Assembly (NCBI RefSeq): GCF_014649855.1
Contig: NZ_BMTV01000007.1
Coordinates: 256,923 to 307,188, forward strand
DNA from: Streptomyces roseolus
Lineage (GTDB): Bacteria > Actinomycetota > Actinomycetes > Streptomycetales > Streptomycetaceae
DNA: 50,266 bases
Reading direction: 5' to 3'
This document shows, piece by piece, positions 26,383 to 34,992 of this stretch (its first letter is position 1; each line of letters opens with the position of its first letter). The notes under the pieces were generated by a model. That model had not been told where the DNA came from. It did no database searches and saw nothing but the letters and a program-made list of their open reading frames with translations. The position numbers and the translations under genes are program-made.

Positions 26383-27266
26383 GCACCACCGCACAGACCC
26401 CCAAGGCCGCGGCCCCGGCCCCGCAGAAGCTGCGGACCCGCAAGCCGCTGACCGTCGGCGCCGTCGCGAAGAACGCCGCCGCGCTCGTCCTGGCCGTGAT
26501 CTTCGTCTTCCCGGTCTACTGGATGTTCTCGTCCTCGCTGAAGCCGCAGAGCGAGATCCTCGCCAAGGACCCGGTCTTCTTCTTCACCCCGACCTTCGAG
26601 AACTACTCGACGGCCACCGGCGTCGACCTCTTCTGGACGTACGTCACCAACAGCCTGATCGTCACGGTCGGCGCCGTCCTCCTGGCCCTGCTCGTCGCCC
26701 TCGCCGCGAGCTTCGCGATCGCCCGCATGAGGTTCAAGGGCCGCAAGGGCATCGTCCTCGTCGTGATGATGGCGCAGATGGCCCCCTGGGAGGTCATGGT
26801 CATCGCGATGTACATGATCGCCCGCGACAACGAGATGCTGAACAGCATCCCGCTGCTCACCGCGATCTACTTCGTGATGGTCCTGCCCTTCACCATCTGG
26901 ACCCTGCGCGGCTTCATCGCCGCCGTCCCGGTCGAGCTGGAGGAGGCCGCCCAGATCGACGGCTGCACCCGCGGCCAGGCCTTCCGCAAGGTCATCTTCC
27001 CGCTGCTCGCCCCGGGCCTGATGTCGACCTCGCTCTTCGGCTTCATCACGGCCTGGAACGAGTTCGCCATGGTCCTCGTGCTCAACAAGGACAAGACGAA
27101 CCAGACACTGACGCTCTGGCTCACCCAGTTCCAGACCGCGTTCGGCGACGACTGGGGCGCCACCATGGCCGCCTCCACGCTCTTCGCCCTCCCCGTGCTC
27201 ATCGTCTTCCTCTTCCTCCAGCGCAAGGCCGTCGGCGGCATGACCGCCGGCGCGGTGAAGGGATAA
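26379..27266 (+). CDS. dasC: Chitobiose ABC transporter permease DasC
   Basis: A 295-residue MalG-type permease with six membrane helices and the EAA loop EEAAQIDGCTRGQAFRKVIF near residue 190. It begins with TTG at 26379, overlapping the dasB stop (TTGA), with GCAGGAGGACGAG just upstream, so translation is coupled to dasB. Confidence 0.93.
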   Translation: MSTTAQTPKAAAPAPQKLRTRKPLTVGAVAKNAAALVLAVIFVFPVYWMFSSSLKPQSEILAKDPVFFFTPTFENYSTATGVDLFWTYVTNSLIVTVGAVLLALLVALAASFAIARMRFKGRKGIVLVVMMAQMAPWEVMVIAMYMIARDNEMLNSIPLLTAIYFVMVLPFTIWTLRGFIAAVPVELEEAAQIDGCTRGQAFRKVIFPLLAPGLMSTSLFGFITAWNEFAMVLVLNKDKTNQTLTLWLTQFQTAFGDDWGATMAASTLFALPVLIVFLFLQRKAVGGMTAGAVKG

Positions 27267-27275
27267 CGGCGCCCC

Positions 27276-28802
27276 ATGACCACACTGGTACACGGCTCGG
27301 ACACGCTGACCCGTGACGCGCTCACGGTGCTCCAGCCCGGCTTCGTCGGCACCACCGCCCCCGACTGGCTGCTCCGCCGGATCGGCGAGGGCCTGTCGTC
27401 CGTCGGCCTCTTCGGCCGCAACGTCGCGGACCCCGAGCAGCTCGCCCGGCTCACCGCGCGGCTGCGCGCCGAGCGGGAGGACGTCCTCGTCGCCATCGAC
27501 GAGGAGGGCGGCGACGTCACCCGCCTGGAGGTCAACGAGGGCTCGTCCTTCCCGGGCAACTACGCCCTGGGCCGGGTCGACGACGTCGAGCTGACCCGGG
27601 CCGTCGCCCGCGAGCTCGGCCGCCGGCTCGTCGCCTGCGGGATCGACCTCAACTGGGCCCCCTCGGCCGACGTGAACTCCAACGCGGAGAACCCGGTCAT
27701 CGGCGTCCGCTCCTTCGGACCCGACCCGGACCTCGTCGCCCGGCACACCGTGGCGTACGTCGACGGCCTCCAGGCCGTCGGGGTCGCGGCCTGCACCAAG
27801 CACTTCCCCGGACACGGCGACACCAACGTCGACTCGCACGACGCGCTGCCCCGGATCGATGTGGACCTCGCCACACTGCACGCCCGTGAGCTGGTGCCTT
27901 TCCGCGCGGCCATCGCCGCGGGTACCAAAGCCGTCATGAGCGCGCATATCCTTCTCTCCGCGCTCGACACCGAACGTCCGGCCACCCTGAGCCCGCAGAT
28001 CCTCACCGGTCTGCTCCGCCAGGAGCTGGGCTTCGACGGCCTGATCGTCACCGACGGCATGGAGATGCAGGCCGTCGCGGCGACGTACGGCATCGAGCGC
28101 GGATCCGTCCTCGCCATCGCCGCGGGCGCCGACGCCATCTGCGTCGGCGGCGGGCTCTGCGACGAGGACACCGTGCTGCGGCTGCGCGACGCGCTGGTCT
28201 CCGCGGTACGGACCGGTGAACTGCCCGAGGAGCGGCTGGCCGACGCCGCGGCGCGCGTGCGCGCCCTGGCGGCCTGGACCCAGGCGCACCGGGCGAGGGG
28301 GGCTGGATCGGTGCCGGGCGCGGCAGTGCAGGAGGGGACCGCGCCCGGCGCCGACATCGGACTCGTGGCGGCCCGCCGGGCCCTGCGGATCACCAAGGGG
28401 GACGGGCTCTACGTCCCCGTGTCGAGCGCTCCCTTCGTCGCCTCCTTCACCCCGGTCGCCAACTTCGCGGTCGGCGACGAGACCCCGTGGGGCGTCGCGG
28501 CCGAGCTGGACCGGCTGCTGCCGGGCACCGGCTCCGGCTCCTTCGGCGCCGAGGCCACGGTGGACTCCGTGCTCGCCGCGGCGGGGGAGCGGCGGATCGT
28601 CGCGGTCGTCCGCGACCTCCACCGCCACCCGTGGATGACGGCGGCCCTGGACGGCCTGGTCGCCGTCCGCCCGGACACCGTCGTCGTCGAGATGGGCCTC
28701 GACGAGGCGGAGCCGCGCGGGGCCCTGCACATCGCCACCCACGGCGCCGCCCGGGTCTGCGGCCGTGCCGCGGCCGAGGCCGTGGTCGGCACCGGCGCCT
28801 GA
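27276..28802 (+). CDS. dasD: Family 3 beta-N-acetylglucosaminidase DasD
   Basis: A 508-residue glycoside hydrolase family 3 enzyme without a signal peptide. It probably cleaves imported chitobiose to GlcNAc in the cytoplasm. The GH3 NagZ-type active-site loop KHFPGHGDTNVDSH (Asp/His catalytic pair) is near residue 172 and ITDG-type TDGMEM (nucleophile Asp) near 260. A C-terminal domain of about 160 residues follows. It starts nine bases after dasC and is the last gene of the operon. Confidence 0.92.
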   Translation: MTTLVHGSDTLTRDALTVLQPGFVGTTAPDWLLRRIGEGLSSVGLFGRNVADPEQLARLTARLRAEREDVLVAIDEEGGDVTRLEVNEGSSFPGNYALGRVDDVELTRAVARELGRRLVACGIDLNWAPSADVNSNAENPVIGVRSFGPDPDLVARHTVAYVDGLQAVGVAACTKHFPGHGDTNVDSHDALPRIDVDLATLHARELVPFRAAIAAGTKAVMSAHILLSALDTERPATLSPQILTGLLRQELGFDGLIVTDGMEMQAVAATYGIERGSVLAIAAGADAICVGGGLCDEDTVLRLRDALVSAVRTGELPEERLADAAARVRALAAWTQAHRARGAGSVPGAAVQEGTAPGADIGLVAARRALRITKGDGLYVPVSSAPFVASFTPVANFAVGDETPWGVAAELDRLLPGTGSGSFGAEATVDSVLAAAGERRIVAVVRDLHRHPWMTAALDGLVAVRPDTVVVEMGLDEAEPRGALHIATHGAARVCGRAAAEAVVGTGA

Positions 28803-28810
28803 CGGCGCGC

Positions 28811-28859
28811 GACGACGAGGGGCCCGGCACCTGATCCAGGTGCCGGGCCCCTCGTCGTC
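28811..28859. terminator. Bidirectional terminator between dasD and nagB
   Basis: A perfect 23-bp stem (28811-28833 with 28837-28859) and 3-base loop lies between convergent genes. It is the longest perfect hairpin in the window. Confidence 0.9.
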
Positions 28860-28880
28860 TGCCGGTGGGTGGTCCGGGGA

Positions 28881-29666
28881 TCAGATGCCCTGCCAGGAGG
28901 GCTTGCTCGCGTACGTGTGGCGGAAGTAGTCGGCGAGCTTCAGCTCGGAGGCGGCGGCCTCGTCCACGACCACGGTGGCGTGCGGGTGGAGCTGGAGCGC
29001 GGACGCCGGCACGAAGGCGGAGACGGGGCCCTCGACGCTCTGCGCCACGGCCTCGGCCTTGCCCTCGCCGGTGGCGAGCAGCACCAGGTGACGGGCCTCC
29101 AGGATGGTGCCGATGCCCTGGGTGATGACGTGGTGCGGGACCTGCTCGATGTCGTCGTCGAAGAAGCGGGCGTTGTCCACCCGGGTCTGCTCGGTGAGCG
29201 TCTTGATCCGGGTGCGGGAGGCGAGCGAGGAGCAGGGCTCGTTGAAGCCGATGTGGCCGTCGGTGCCGATGCCGAGGATCTGGAGGTCCACGCCGCCGGC
29301 GTCGACCAGCGCCTTGTCGTACGCCTCGCAGGCCGCCTGGACGTCCTCGGCGGAGCCGTCGGGGCCCATGAAGTGGTCCTGGGTGAGCCCGAGCGGCTCG
29401 ACGACCTGGCGCAGCACGGTCGAGCGGTACGACTCCGGGTGCCCGGCCGGCAGGCCCACGTACTCGTCCAGCTGGGCGATGCGGGCCCGGGAGGCGTCCA
29501 CGGAGCCGGCCCGGACCTGGGCGATCAGGGCGTCGTAGATCGGGATCGGGGTCGAGCCCGTGGCCACGCCGAGCAGCGCGTCGGGCTTGCGGCGCAGGAG
29601 GTCGGCGATGCCGTCCGCGATGAGCTCTCCGCCCGCCTTGGCGTCCTTGACGATGACAACTTCCAC
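28881..29666 (-). CDS. nagB: Glucosamine-6-phosphate deaminase
   Basis: A 261-residue enzyme converting GlcN-6-P to fructose-6-P and ammonia, which removes the DasR ligand. It shows the sugar-phosphate loop VATGSTPIPIYDAL, QLDEYVGLP (catalytic Asp) and GIGTDGHIGFNEP with the ring-opening His. The start is GTG at 29666. A dre site 41 bases upstream places it under DasR. Confidence 0.94.
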   Translation of the reverse strand: MEVVIVKDAKAGGELIADGIADLLRRKPDALLGVATGSTPIPIYDALIAQVRAGSVDASRARIAQLDEYVGLPAGHPESYRSTVLRQVVEPLGLTQDHFMGPDGSAEDVQAACEAYDKALVDAGGVDLQILGIGTDGHIGFNEPCSSLASRTRIKTLTEQTRVDNARFFDDDIEQVPHHVITQGIGTILEARHLVLLATGEGKAEAVAQSVEGPVSAFVPASALQLHPHATVVVDEAAASELKLADYFRHTYASKPSWQGI

Positions 29667-29706
29667 GCTGTGCCTGCCGATCTGGTGAGGGGCTAGGGAG
29701 GGGCCG

Positions 29707-29722
29707 TGTGGTATAGACCAAT
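29707..29722. promoter_or_regulatory. dre DasR operator of nagB
   Basis: TGTGGTATAGACCAAT matches dre at 13 of 16 positions, with one mismatch in the TGGTCTAGACCA core. The rest of 29667-29928 holds only the terminator below. Confidence 0.8.
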
Positions 29723-29885
29723 CAAAGTCCCAATCTAGCAGAGGGAGGCCCGCCTCCTCATGCCGTTCCGCACCCCGGACGACCCGCGCCTCCCGGCCCC
29801 TCCATCGTCATCCGCCCGCTACTCCCCAGCCACTCGAACCCCCTCGCCCCCTCCTGCACCGCACCCCCGCCCCGCGCGCCCCCGC

Positions 29886-29918
29886 CCGGACGGCCCGACC
29901 CCCGTCCGGGCCGTCCGG
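29886..29918 (-). terminator. Terminator of the SDR gene
   Basis: A perfect 11-bp stem (CCGGACGGCCC with GGGCCGTCCGG) ends 11 bases from the SDR stop. Confidence 0.65.
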
Positions 29919-29928
29919 CTCGCCCGCC

Positions 29929-30678
29929 TCAGGTCAGCGAACCGCCCGTCGCGTCGATCCACGACCCCGTCACCCAGCGCGCGTCGTCCGAGGCGAGGAA
30001 GGCCACCACGTCGGCTATGTCGGCCGTGCTCCCGACCCGGCCCAGCGCCGAGTACGCCGCCGCCCGCGCCCGGGCCTCCTCGTCGCCCTCCAGCCAGGCG
30101 GTGTTGTCGGTGGCCACGACCCCCGGTGCCACCGAGTTGACCGTGATCCCGCGCGGACCCAGCAGCTTCGACAGGTCGCGGGTGAAGACGTCCAGCGCCG
30201 CCTTCGACATCGAGTAGGCGATCAGGTCCGGCATCAGTGCCGTCCTGCTCAGCCCCGTCGACACGTTCACGATCCGGCCGCCGTCCCGCAGCCGCTCCGC
30301 GCCCGACCGCACCAGGAAGAACGGCGCCTTCGCGTTCACCGCGAAGATCCGGTCGTACTCCGCCTCCTCGATGGAGGCGAAGGGGCTCGACGCTCCGATC
30401 CCCGCGTTGTTCACCAGGATGTCCAGCCCCTCCGCCCGCGCGTCGAAGGCCGCCCACAGCGCTTCCGCGTCACCCGGCACCCCCAGCTCCTGGCCGATCG
30501 CGAAGGCCTCGCCGCCGACCGCCTCGATCGCGGCGACCGTCTCCTTCGCCGCCGCCTCGTTCGTCCCGTAGTGGACCGCGACCCGGGCCCCGTCCCGGCC
30601 CAGCCGCTCGGCGATCCCCCGCCCGATGCCCCGGCTCGCGCCCGTGACCAGTGCCGTCTTCCCCGTGAGCACGCCCAT
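29929..30678 (-). CDS. Short-chain dehydrogenase/reductase
   Basis: A 249-residue classical SDR. The NAD(P) motif is [16 protein letters not shown] (residues 13-28). NNAG is near 90, and the catalytic set is Ser (NVSTGLS), Tyr and Lys (YSMSK). It resembles 3-oxoacyl-ACP reductase/glucose dehydrogenase-type SDRs; substrate unknown. It is transcribed divergently from a TetR gene, 83 bases apart, which probably regulates it. Confidence 0.88.
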   Translation of the reverse strand: MGVLTGKTALVTGASRGIGRGIAERLGRDGARVAVHYGTNEAAAKETVAAIEAVGGEAFAIGQELGVPGDAEALWAAFDARAEGLDILVNNAGIGASSPFASIEEAEYDRIFAVNAKAPFFLVRSGAERLRDGGRIVNVSTGLSRTALMPDLIAYSMSKAALDVFTRDLSKLLGPRGITVNSVAPGVVATDNTAWLEGDEEARARAAAYSALGRVGSTADIADVVAFLASDDARWVTGSWIDATGGSLT

Positions 30679-30698
30679 GGCGACGCCCCCCTCATTCC

Positions 30699-30712
30699 GT
30701 AGTGGTCATTAC
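30699..30712. promoter_or_regulatory. Candidate operator between SDR and TetR genes
   Basis: GTAGTGGTCATTAC is an imperfect palindrome (GTA-x-TG-xx-CA-x-TAC) in the 83-base divergent region. TATAGAAT at 30747-30754 is a likely -10 for the TetR gene. Confidence 0.5.
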
Positions 30713-30761
30713 AGAAAGACCGTACCCCATGATCCGTAACGAGCGCTATAGAATTCGCTCC

Positions 30762-31358
30762 ATGGCGACGAAACGGCGCGGCCGCCCCCGCTCCTTCGAC
30801 CGGCCCACGGCCCTGGAGCGGGCGACGATGGCCTTCTGGGAGCACGGCTACGAGACGACCTCGGTCTCCGACCTCACCCGGGCCATGGGCATCAGCGCCC
30901 CGAGCCTCTACGCGGCCTTCGGCGACAAGCGGACGCTCTTCGAGGAGGTCGTGGCGGCCTACACGCTCTCCCACGGCGCCTTCGGCACCCGCGCCTTCGA
31001 GGAGGAGCCGACCGCCCGCGAGGCCGTCGCGCGCATGCTCCGCGAGGCCGCCGTCGCGTACACCGAGGAGGGCCACCCGCCGGGCTGCCTGGTGATCTCC
31101 GCCGCCGTCAACTGCTCCACCCCGGAGGTGGAGGAGGCCCTGCGGAACCGGCGCAACGCGAACCTGGCCGCCATCGAGGAGCGGATCCGCCGGGACGTGG
31201 AGACCGGCGCGCTGCCCGCCGCCACCGACGCCCGCACCCTCGCGCGGCTGAGCGGGGCCGTGCTCCAGGGCATGTCCCAGCAGGCCCGCGACGGGGCGAC
31301 GGAGGAGGAGCTGGCGGCGGTGGCCGGGGCGGCGATGCGGCTCTGGCCCGCGGCGTGA
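30762..31358 (+). CDS. TetR-family transcriptional regulator
   Basis: A 198-residue regulator. Its N-terminus is [21 protein letters not shown]. The HTH segment is [28 protein letters not shown]. The C-terminal ligand domain has [21 protein letters not shown], the pattern of AcrR-like proteins with a TetR_C_16-type domain. The start at 30762 is chosen over an in-frame GTG at 30702, which lies inside the operator. It likely represses the divergent SDR and itself. Confidence 0.87.
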   Translation: MATKRRGRPRSFDRPTALERATMAFWEHGYETTSVSDLTRAMGISAPSLYAAFGDKRTLFEEVVAAYTLSHGAFGTRAFEEEPTAREAVARMLREAAVAYTEEGHPPGCLVISAAVNCSTPEVEEALRNRRNANLAAIEERIRRDVETGALPAATDARTLARLSGAVLQGMSQQARDGATEEELAAVAGAAMRLWPAA

Positions 31359-31360
31359 CG

Positions 31361-31387
31361 CCGGGGCCCGGGCCTCCGGGGCCCCGG
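31361..31387 (+). terminator. GC-rich hairpin after the TetR gene
   Basis: CCGGGGCC pairs with GGCCCCGG around an 11-base loop, two bases after the stop codon region. It is the first element in the 354-base gap 31359-31712. Confidence 0.45.
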
Positions 31388-31537
31388 CCCCGGAGAAGAC
31401 CGCGGGCCGCGGCGCCCGGCGGGACCCTCAACCCGCCCGGCACCGCAGCCCGGGTGTGCTCGGCCGGGGGTGTGCGGTCCCACGGCCGTGATGGGAGGTC
31501 TCGGCGCAGTCAGGGCAGAGAGCGCCGGGAACCTCGT

Positions 31538-31562
31538 CCATCCTCCTGTGCGGGGAGGATGG
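31538..31562 (+). other. Stem-loop in the upstream region of the histidine kinase
   Basis: CCATCCTCC pairs with GGAGGATGG around a 7-base loop. The right arm runs into the GGAGG that precedes the tiny ORF at 31570, so folding would partly hide that ribosome site. Confidence 0.45.
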
Positions 31563-31569
31563 AGGCTGT

Positions 31570-31599
31570 ATGAAGTTCGACGCGTTCATTGTGGACTAG
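31570..31599 (+). other. Possible 9-codon leader ORF
   Basis: ATG AAG TTC ... GAC TAG encodes MKFDAFIVD. GGAGG sits four bases before the ATG. The TAG stop lies within the CTAG of the dre-like site. It may be a leader peptide, a decayed gene start, or chance. Confidence 0.35.
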
Positions 31600-31605
31600 A
31601 CCATT
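31590..31605. promoter_or_regulatory. Candidate dre (DasR) site upstream of the histidine kinase
   Basis: TGTGGACTAGACCATT matches the dre consensus at 13 of 16 positions, with one mismatch in the core (TGGACTAGACCA). This is as good as the dre at nagB. It lies 108 bases before the kinase start. Confidence 0.55.
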
Positions 31606-31712
31606 CTCGTCTGTCCATCCGCCTGAACGCGGTGTTTCCGGGGCCATCCTCCAACACGCAGCCCCGAAGAGCCAGGTTCACCGGCCGTTAATTCCGCGGG
31701 TACGCTCGCACC

Positions 31713-33188
31713 GTGCCCTCCATGAACGACCTCGTCCGCCAGCACACCGCCCTGAGCGACTCCGACCTGGAGTGGCTCCACCTGCTGGTGTCGGAGTGGC
31801 AGCTGCTCTCCGACCTCTCCTTCGCCGACCTCGTCCTGTGGGTCCCCACCCTCGACGGCACCCGGTACGTCTCGGTCGCCCAGATGCGGCCCAACACGGG
31901 CCCCACCTCCTACCAGGACGACATGGTCGGCCACCTGGTGCCGCGCGGCCGCCGCCCGCTCCTGGACGCCGCCCTCGACGAGGGCCGGATCGTCCGCGAG
32001 GGCGACCCCGAGTGGCGCGAGGAGGTCCCGGTCCGGGTCGAGTCCATCCCCGTCCGCCGGGAGGGCCGGGTCCTCGGCGTGATCGCCCGGAACACCAACC
32101 TGCTGACCGTCCGCACCCCCTCCCGGCTGGAGCTCACCTACCTCCAGTCGGCCTCCGACCTCGCCCAGATGATCGCGGCCGGCTCCTTCCCCTACCCCGG
32201 CGAGCAGTCCGACATGGACTCGCTGCCGCGGGCCGGCGACGGCCTGGTCCGGCTGGACGCCGACGGCATGGTCCAGTACGCCTCGCCCAACGCCCTCTCC
32301 GCCTACCACCGGCTCGGCCTCGCCGCCGACCTGGTCGGCCAGCACCTCGGCCAGATCACCGCCGAACTGGCCCCCTCCCGCGGCCCGGTCGACGAGGCGC
32401 TGGTCAAACTCGCCTCCGGCTACGCCCCGAGGAACTTCGAGGTGGAGGGAAGCGGCGGGGTCATCCAGCTGCGCGCCATCCCGCTCAAGCCCAAGGGCAC
32501 CCGGATCGGTTCGCTCGTCCTGCTCCGGGACGTCACCGAACTGCGCCGTCGCGAGCGCGAGTTGATCACCAAGGACGCCACCATCCGGGAGATCCACCAC
32601 CGGGTGAAGAACAACCTCCAGACGGTGGCCGCCCTGTTGCGGCTCCAGGCCCGCCGGATGGACTCCGACCGCGGCCGCGAGGCGCTCAACGAGGCGGTCC
32701 GGCGCGTCGGTTCGATCGCCATCGTCCACGAGACGCTGTCCCAGAACCTGGACGAGCGGGTGGAGTTCGACGAGATCGCCGACCGGGTCATCGCGATGGT
32801 CGCCGAGATCTCCCCGGGCAAGGTCACCTGCCGGCGCAACGGCCGCTTCGGCATCCTGGACGCGGAGGTCGCCACCCCGCTCTCCATGGTCCTCACCGAG
32901 ATCCTGCAGAACGCCCTGGAGCACGCCTTCGCCCCCGGTGAGCACGGCACCGTCGAGGTCAGCGCGGTCCGCGGCGAGCCCCGCCCCGACTCCCGCCTCC
33001 TCATCACCGTCCGCGACGACGGCCGGGGCCTGCCCGAGGGCTTCGACCCGCAGACGGCCGGCAACCTCGGCCTCCAGATCGTACGGACCCTGGTGGAGGG
33101 GGAGTTGGGCGGCACCTTCGACATGCGGCCCGGCAGCGAGGGCGGCACCAAGGTGGTCCTGGACATCCCGGTGCGCCCGCAGAAGTGA
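31713..33188 (+). CDS. PdtaS-like sensor histidine kinase (HisKA_2/HWE type)
   Basis: A 491-residue cytoplasmic kinase. Residues 1-150 form a GAF-like sensor domain, 180-285 a PAS domain (GDGLVRLDADGMVQYASPN) and 290-370 the HisKA_2 dimerisation domain. Its phospho-acceptor is in EIHHRVKNNLQTVAALLRLQARR (His-His-Arg-Val-Lys-Asn-Asn). Residues 390-490 are the HATPase domain, with N-box EILQNALEHAF and DDGRGLPEGFD. There are no membrane helices. The architecture matches mycobacterial PdtaS, which phosphorylates the RNA-binding ANTAR regulator PdtaR. No response regulator is adjacent, so its partner must be elsewhere. The start is GTG 31713, with ATG 31722 as an alternative. Confidence 0.88.
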   Translation: MPSMNDLVRQHTALSDSDLEWLHLLVSEWQLLSDLSFADLVLWVPTLDGTRYVSVAQMRPNTGPTSYQDDMVGHLVPRGRRPLLDAALDEGRIVREGDPEWREEVPVRVESIPVRREGRVLGVIARNTNLLTVRTPSRLELTYLQSASDLAQMIAAGSFPYPGEQSDMDSLPRAGDGLVRLDADGMVQYASPNALSAYHRLGLAADLVGQHLGQITAELAPSRGPVDEALVKLASGYAPRNFEVEGSGGVIQLRAIPLKPKGTRIGSLVLLRDVTELRRRERELITKDATIREIHHRVKNNLQTVAALLRLQARRMDSDRGREALNEAVRRVGSIAIVHETLSQNLDERVEFDEIADRVIAMVAEISPGKVTCRRNGRFGILDAEVATPLSMVLTEILQNALEHAFAPGEHGTVEVSAVRGEPRPDSRLLITVRDDGRGLPEGFDPQTAGNLGLQIVRTLVEGELGGTFDMRPGSEGGTKVVLDIPVRPQK

Positions 33189-33228
33189 ACCGCCCCCGTG
33201 GTCCGTACCTTTGGCCGCGCACAGCAGC

Positions 33229-33262
33229 GAGCCCCGGACCGAAGTGAATCGGTCCGGGGCTC
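33229..33262. terminator. Terminator between the kinase and wblE
   Basis: A perfect 14-bp stem, GAGCCCCGGACCGA with its complement, with a 6-base loop. It serves the kinase and possibly convergent wblE. Confidence 0.8.
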
Positions 33263-33362
33263 GAATGCTGTGGGGCACTGCTTTACTGCTGCGCGCTGCG
33301 GCTCGGGGGCGGTGAATGCGTACGCGGTGTACGCGCCGCGTGCCTCAGGCTGTGCAGGTGGC

Positions 33363-33620
33363 TCAGGCGCTGGCGTTGCGCGCCCGGTTGCGGGCGGCGC
33401 GGCGCTTCATCGCGCGGCGCTCGTCCTCGCTGAGGCCACCCCAGACGCCGGAGTCCTGGCCGGACTCGAGCGCCCACTGCAGGCACTGCTCCATGACGGG
33501 GCAGCGGCGGCAGACGGCCTTGGCTTCCTCGATCTGCAGCAGCGCAGGACCGGTGTTGCCGATGGGGAAGAACAGCTCGGGGTCTTCCTCACGACAAACG
33601 GCGTTGTGACGCCAGTCCAT
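33363..33620 (-). CDS. wblE: WhiB-family iron-sulfur regulator WblE
   Basis: An 85-residue WhiB-like protein. The four [4Fe-4S] ligands are C9, C37, C40 and C46. GVWGG, the turn before the basic C-terminal DNA-contacting tail (RRAMKRRAARNRARN), is present. Sequence and neighbourhood match WblE, orthologue of mycobacterial WhiB1, which binds the primary sigma factor and responds to nitric oxide. The ATG has only a weak purine-rich site (AGAGAGG) upstream. A 318-base gene-free leader lies ahead of it. Confidence 0.95.
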   Translation of the reverse strand: MDWRHNAVCREEDPELFFPIGNTGPALLQIEEAKAVCRRCPVMEQCLQWALESGQDSGVWGGLSEDERRAMKRRAARNRARNASA

Positions 33621-33938
33621 GGCTGCTACCTCTCTTGGTTATTACGTGCAAGTTGCTTGTGAATGTGAACGCTTTCACGAATCCCTCAACAAGTGAAGGG
33701 CCGACTGCCGGATGAACCGGTGTGGTCCGTGGTTTGAGGAGGGGTTCTGGCTTTCAGTGGAGGCCGGTCTTGCGGGCCGTCCCGATCGCCAAGAAGAGAC
33801 TCGCAAACCTCGGCAGCGGATACAACCCCTTCTGGAAAGTTTTTTTTGATTCCTCGGTGTCGGCTAGGTCACAGCCGTACTTCTAAGGGGTGGATGCGCG
33901 CCTAAACGTTCGAGTGCAAGGACTTTGGGCCCTTCCAC
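33621..33938 (-). promoter_or_regulatory. Gene-free wblE upstream region with an A-tract
   Basis: No ORF is present. The stretch is AT-richer than its surroundings and includes a run of eight A on the minus strand (33840-33847), which is unusual here and could act as an UP element. It also contains the short symmetric sequence GTGAAAGCGTTCAC near 33670. It probably carries the wblE promoter and a long 5' untranslated region. Confidence 0.5.
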
Positions 33939-34907
33939 TCACACAATCACACGCAGTGCACGGCGTACGCCTGTGAACGTCACGCTCGTACGCAGTCCGA
34001 GGTGGTCTCCGTCCATCTGGAGCGGGAGGGGAACCTTCGAATGCAAGGTGAAGTCGGTCAGGTCGTGCAGAGTCGTCGCGTGCTTGCCGCGAGGGCCCCG
34101 TTCGGGGCTGGAAGTGAGCAGCTGGGTGGCGTAGCGGGCCACCGCCGGGGTGGAGAGCCGGCTCAGTCCGAGCACGTCGAGCGCGGTCTCGAAGGACGCC
34201 TCCGGGGACGCGTACACCGGGCGATTGCCCAGGTAGGTCCAGGGGGAGGTGTTGCAGATTATGGAGAGGACCAGATCCTCGACCGGCTCGGCGCCGGGCC
34301 GCTCCAGCGTGATCGTCCCGTGCCGCCGGTTCGGCTCCTCCAGGAACTGGCGGAACACCTGGCGCAGATAGAGCGCGTGCGTGGACCGTTTCCCGCGCTC
34401 GCGCTGCTGTTCGACCCGGCCGATCACGCTCGCGTCGAAGCCGAGTCCGGCGCAGAAGGTGAACCAGCGGGCCGGCACCTCCTCGTCCGGGGTGCCCGGC
34501 GTCCCCGAGGCGAGCCCCAGGCTCACCGTCCGGGCGCTCCGCTCGCGCAGCGCGTCCAGCAGGGCGCCGGTCGCCTCCACCGCGTCGTTCGGCAGTCCGA
34601 GCGCGCGGGCGAAGACGTTGGTCGAGCCGCCCGGCACCACCGCCAGCCCCGGCAGCCGGTCCGGATCGGGCCCGCCGTGCAGCAGGCCGTTCACGACCTC
34701 GTTCACCGTGCCGTCGCCACCGAGCGCCACGACCAGGTCGATCTCGCCCGACTCGGCGGCCCGCCGCCCGAGGTCCCGGGCGTGCCCGCGGTACTCGGTG
34801 CTGACGGCCTCCAGCTTCATCTCGCTCGCCAGTGCGTGGATCAGCACGTCACGGGTGCGGGCACTGGTGGTGGTGGCTGCCGGGTTGACCACGAGAAGTG
34901 CGCGCAT
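33939..34907 (-). CDS. Diacylglycerol-kinase-family lipid kinase
   Basis: A 322-residue soluble lipid kinase of the DagK/YegS type. It starts MRALLVVNPAATTTSARTRD. The nucleotide-binding signature is VALGGDGTVNEVVNGLL and VVPGGSTNVFARALGLP follows. Asp/Glu residues in the C-terminal beta-sandwich (MDGDHLGLR) complete the fold. Likely substrates are diacylglycerol or related isoprenoid/glycolipids at the membrane. The ATG at 34907 is chosen because it gives the canonical N-terminus; the longer frame to 34994 overlaps the divergent gene. Confidence 0.87.
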   Translation of the reverse strand: MRALLVVNPAATTTSARTRDVLIHALASEMKLEAVSTEYRGHARDLGRRAAESGEIDLVVALGGDGTVNEVVNGLLHGGPDPDRLPGLAVVPGGSTNVFARALGLPNDAVEATGALLDALRERSARTVSLGLASGTPGTPDEEVPARWFTFCAGLGFDASVIGRVEQQRERGKRSTHALYLRQVFRQFLEEPNRRHGTITLERPGAEPVEDLVLSIICNTSPWTYLGNRPVYASPEASFETALDVLGLSRLSTPAVARYATQLLTSSPERGPRGKHATTLHDLTDFTLHSKVPLPLQMDGDHLGLRTSVTFTGVRRALRVIV

Positions 34908-34992
34908 GACCGCCAGCGTACCTACCCGGCGGTACCGATCCCAGCCCCGCCCGGTCCCCGGACACCGCCACCGGCCCCGTACGCTGCCTTGC

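Noticed and set aside
33820..33850. T8 tract as an intrinsic terminator on the plus strand
   Set aside because: No GC-rich hairpin precedes it, and no plus-strand gene ends nearby.
33830..33860. Sigma-R promoter (GGAAT ... GTT) upstream of wblE
   Set aside because: The spacing is about 22 bases, outside the 16-20 range of known sites.
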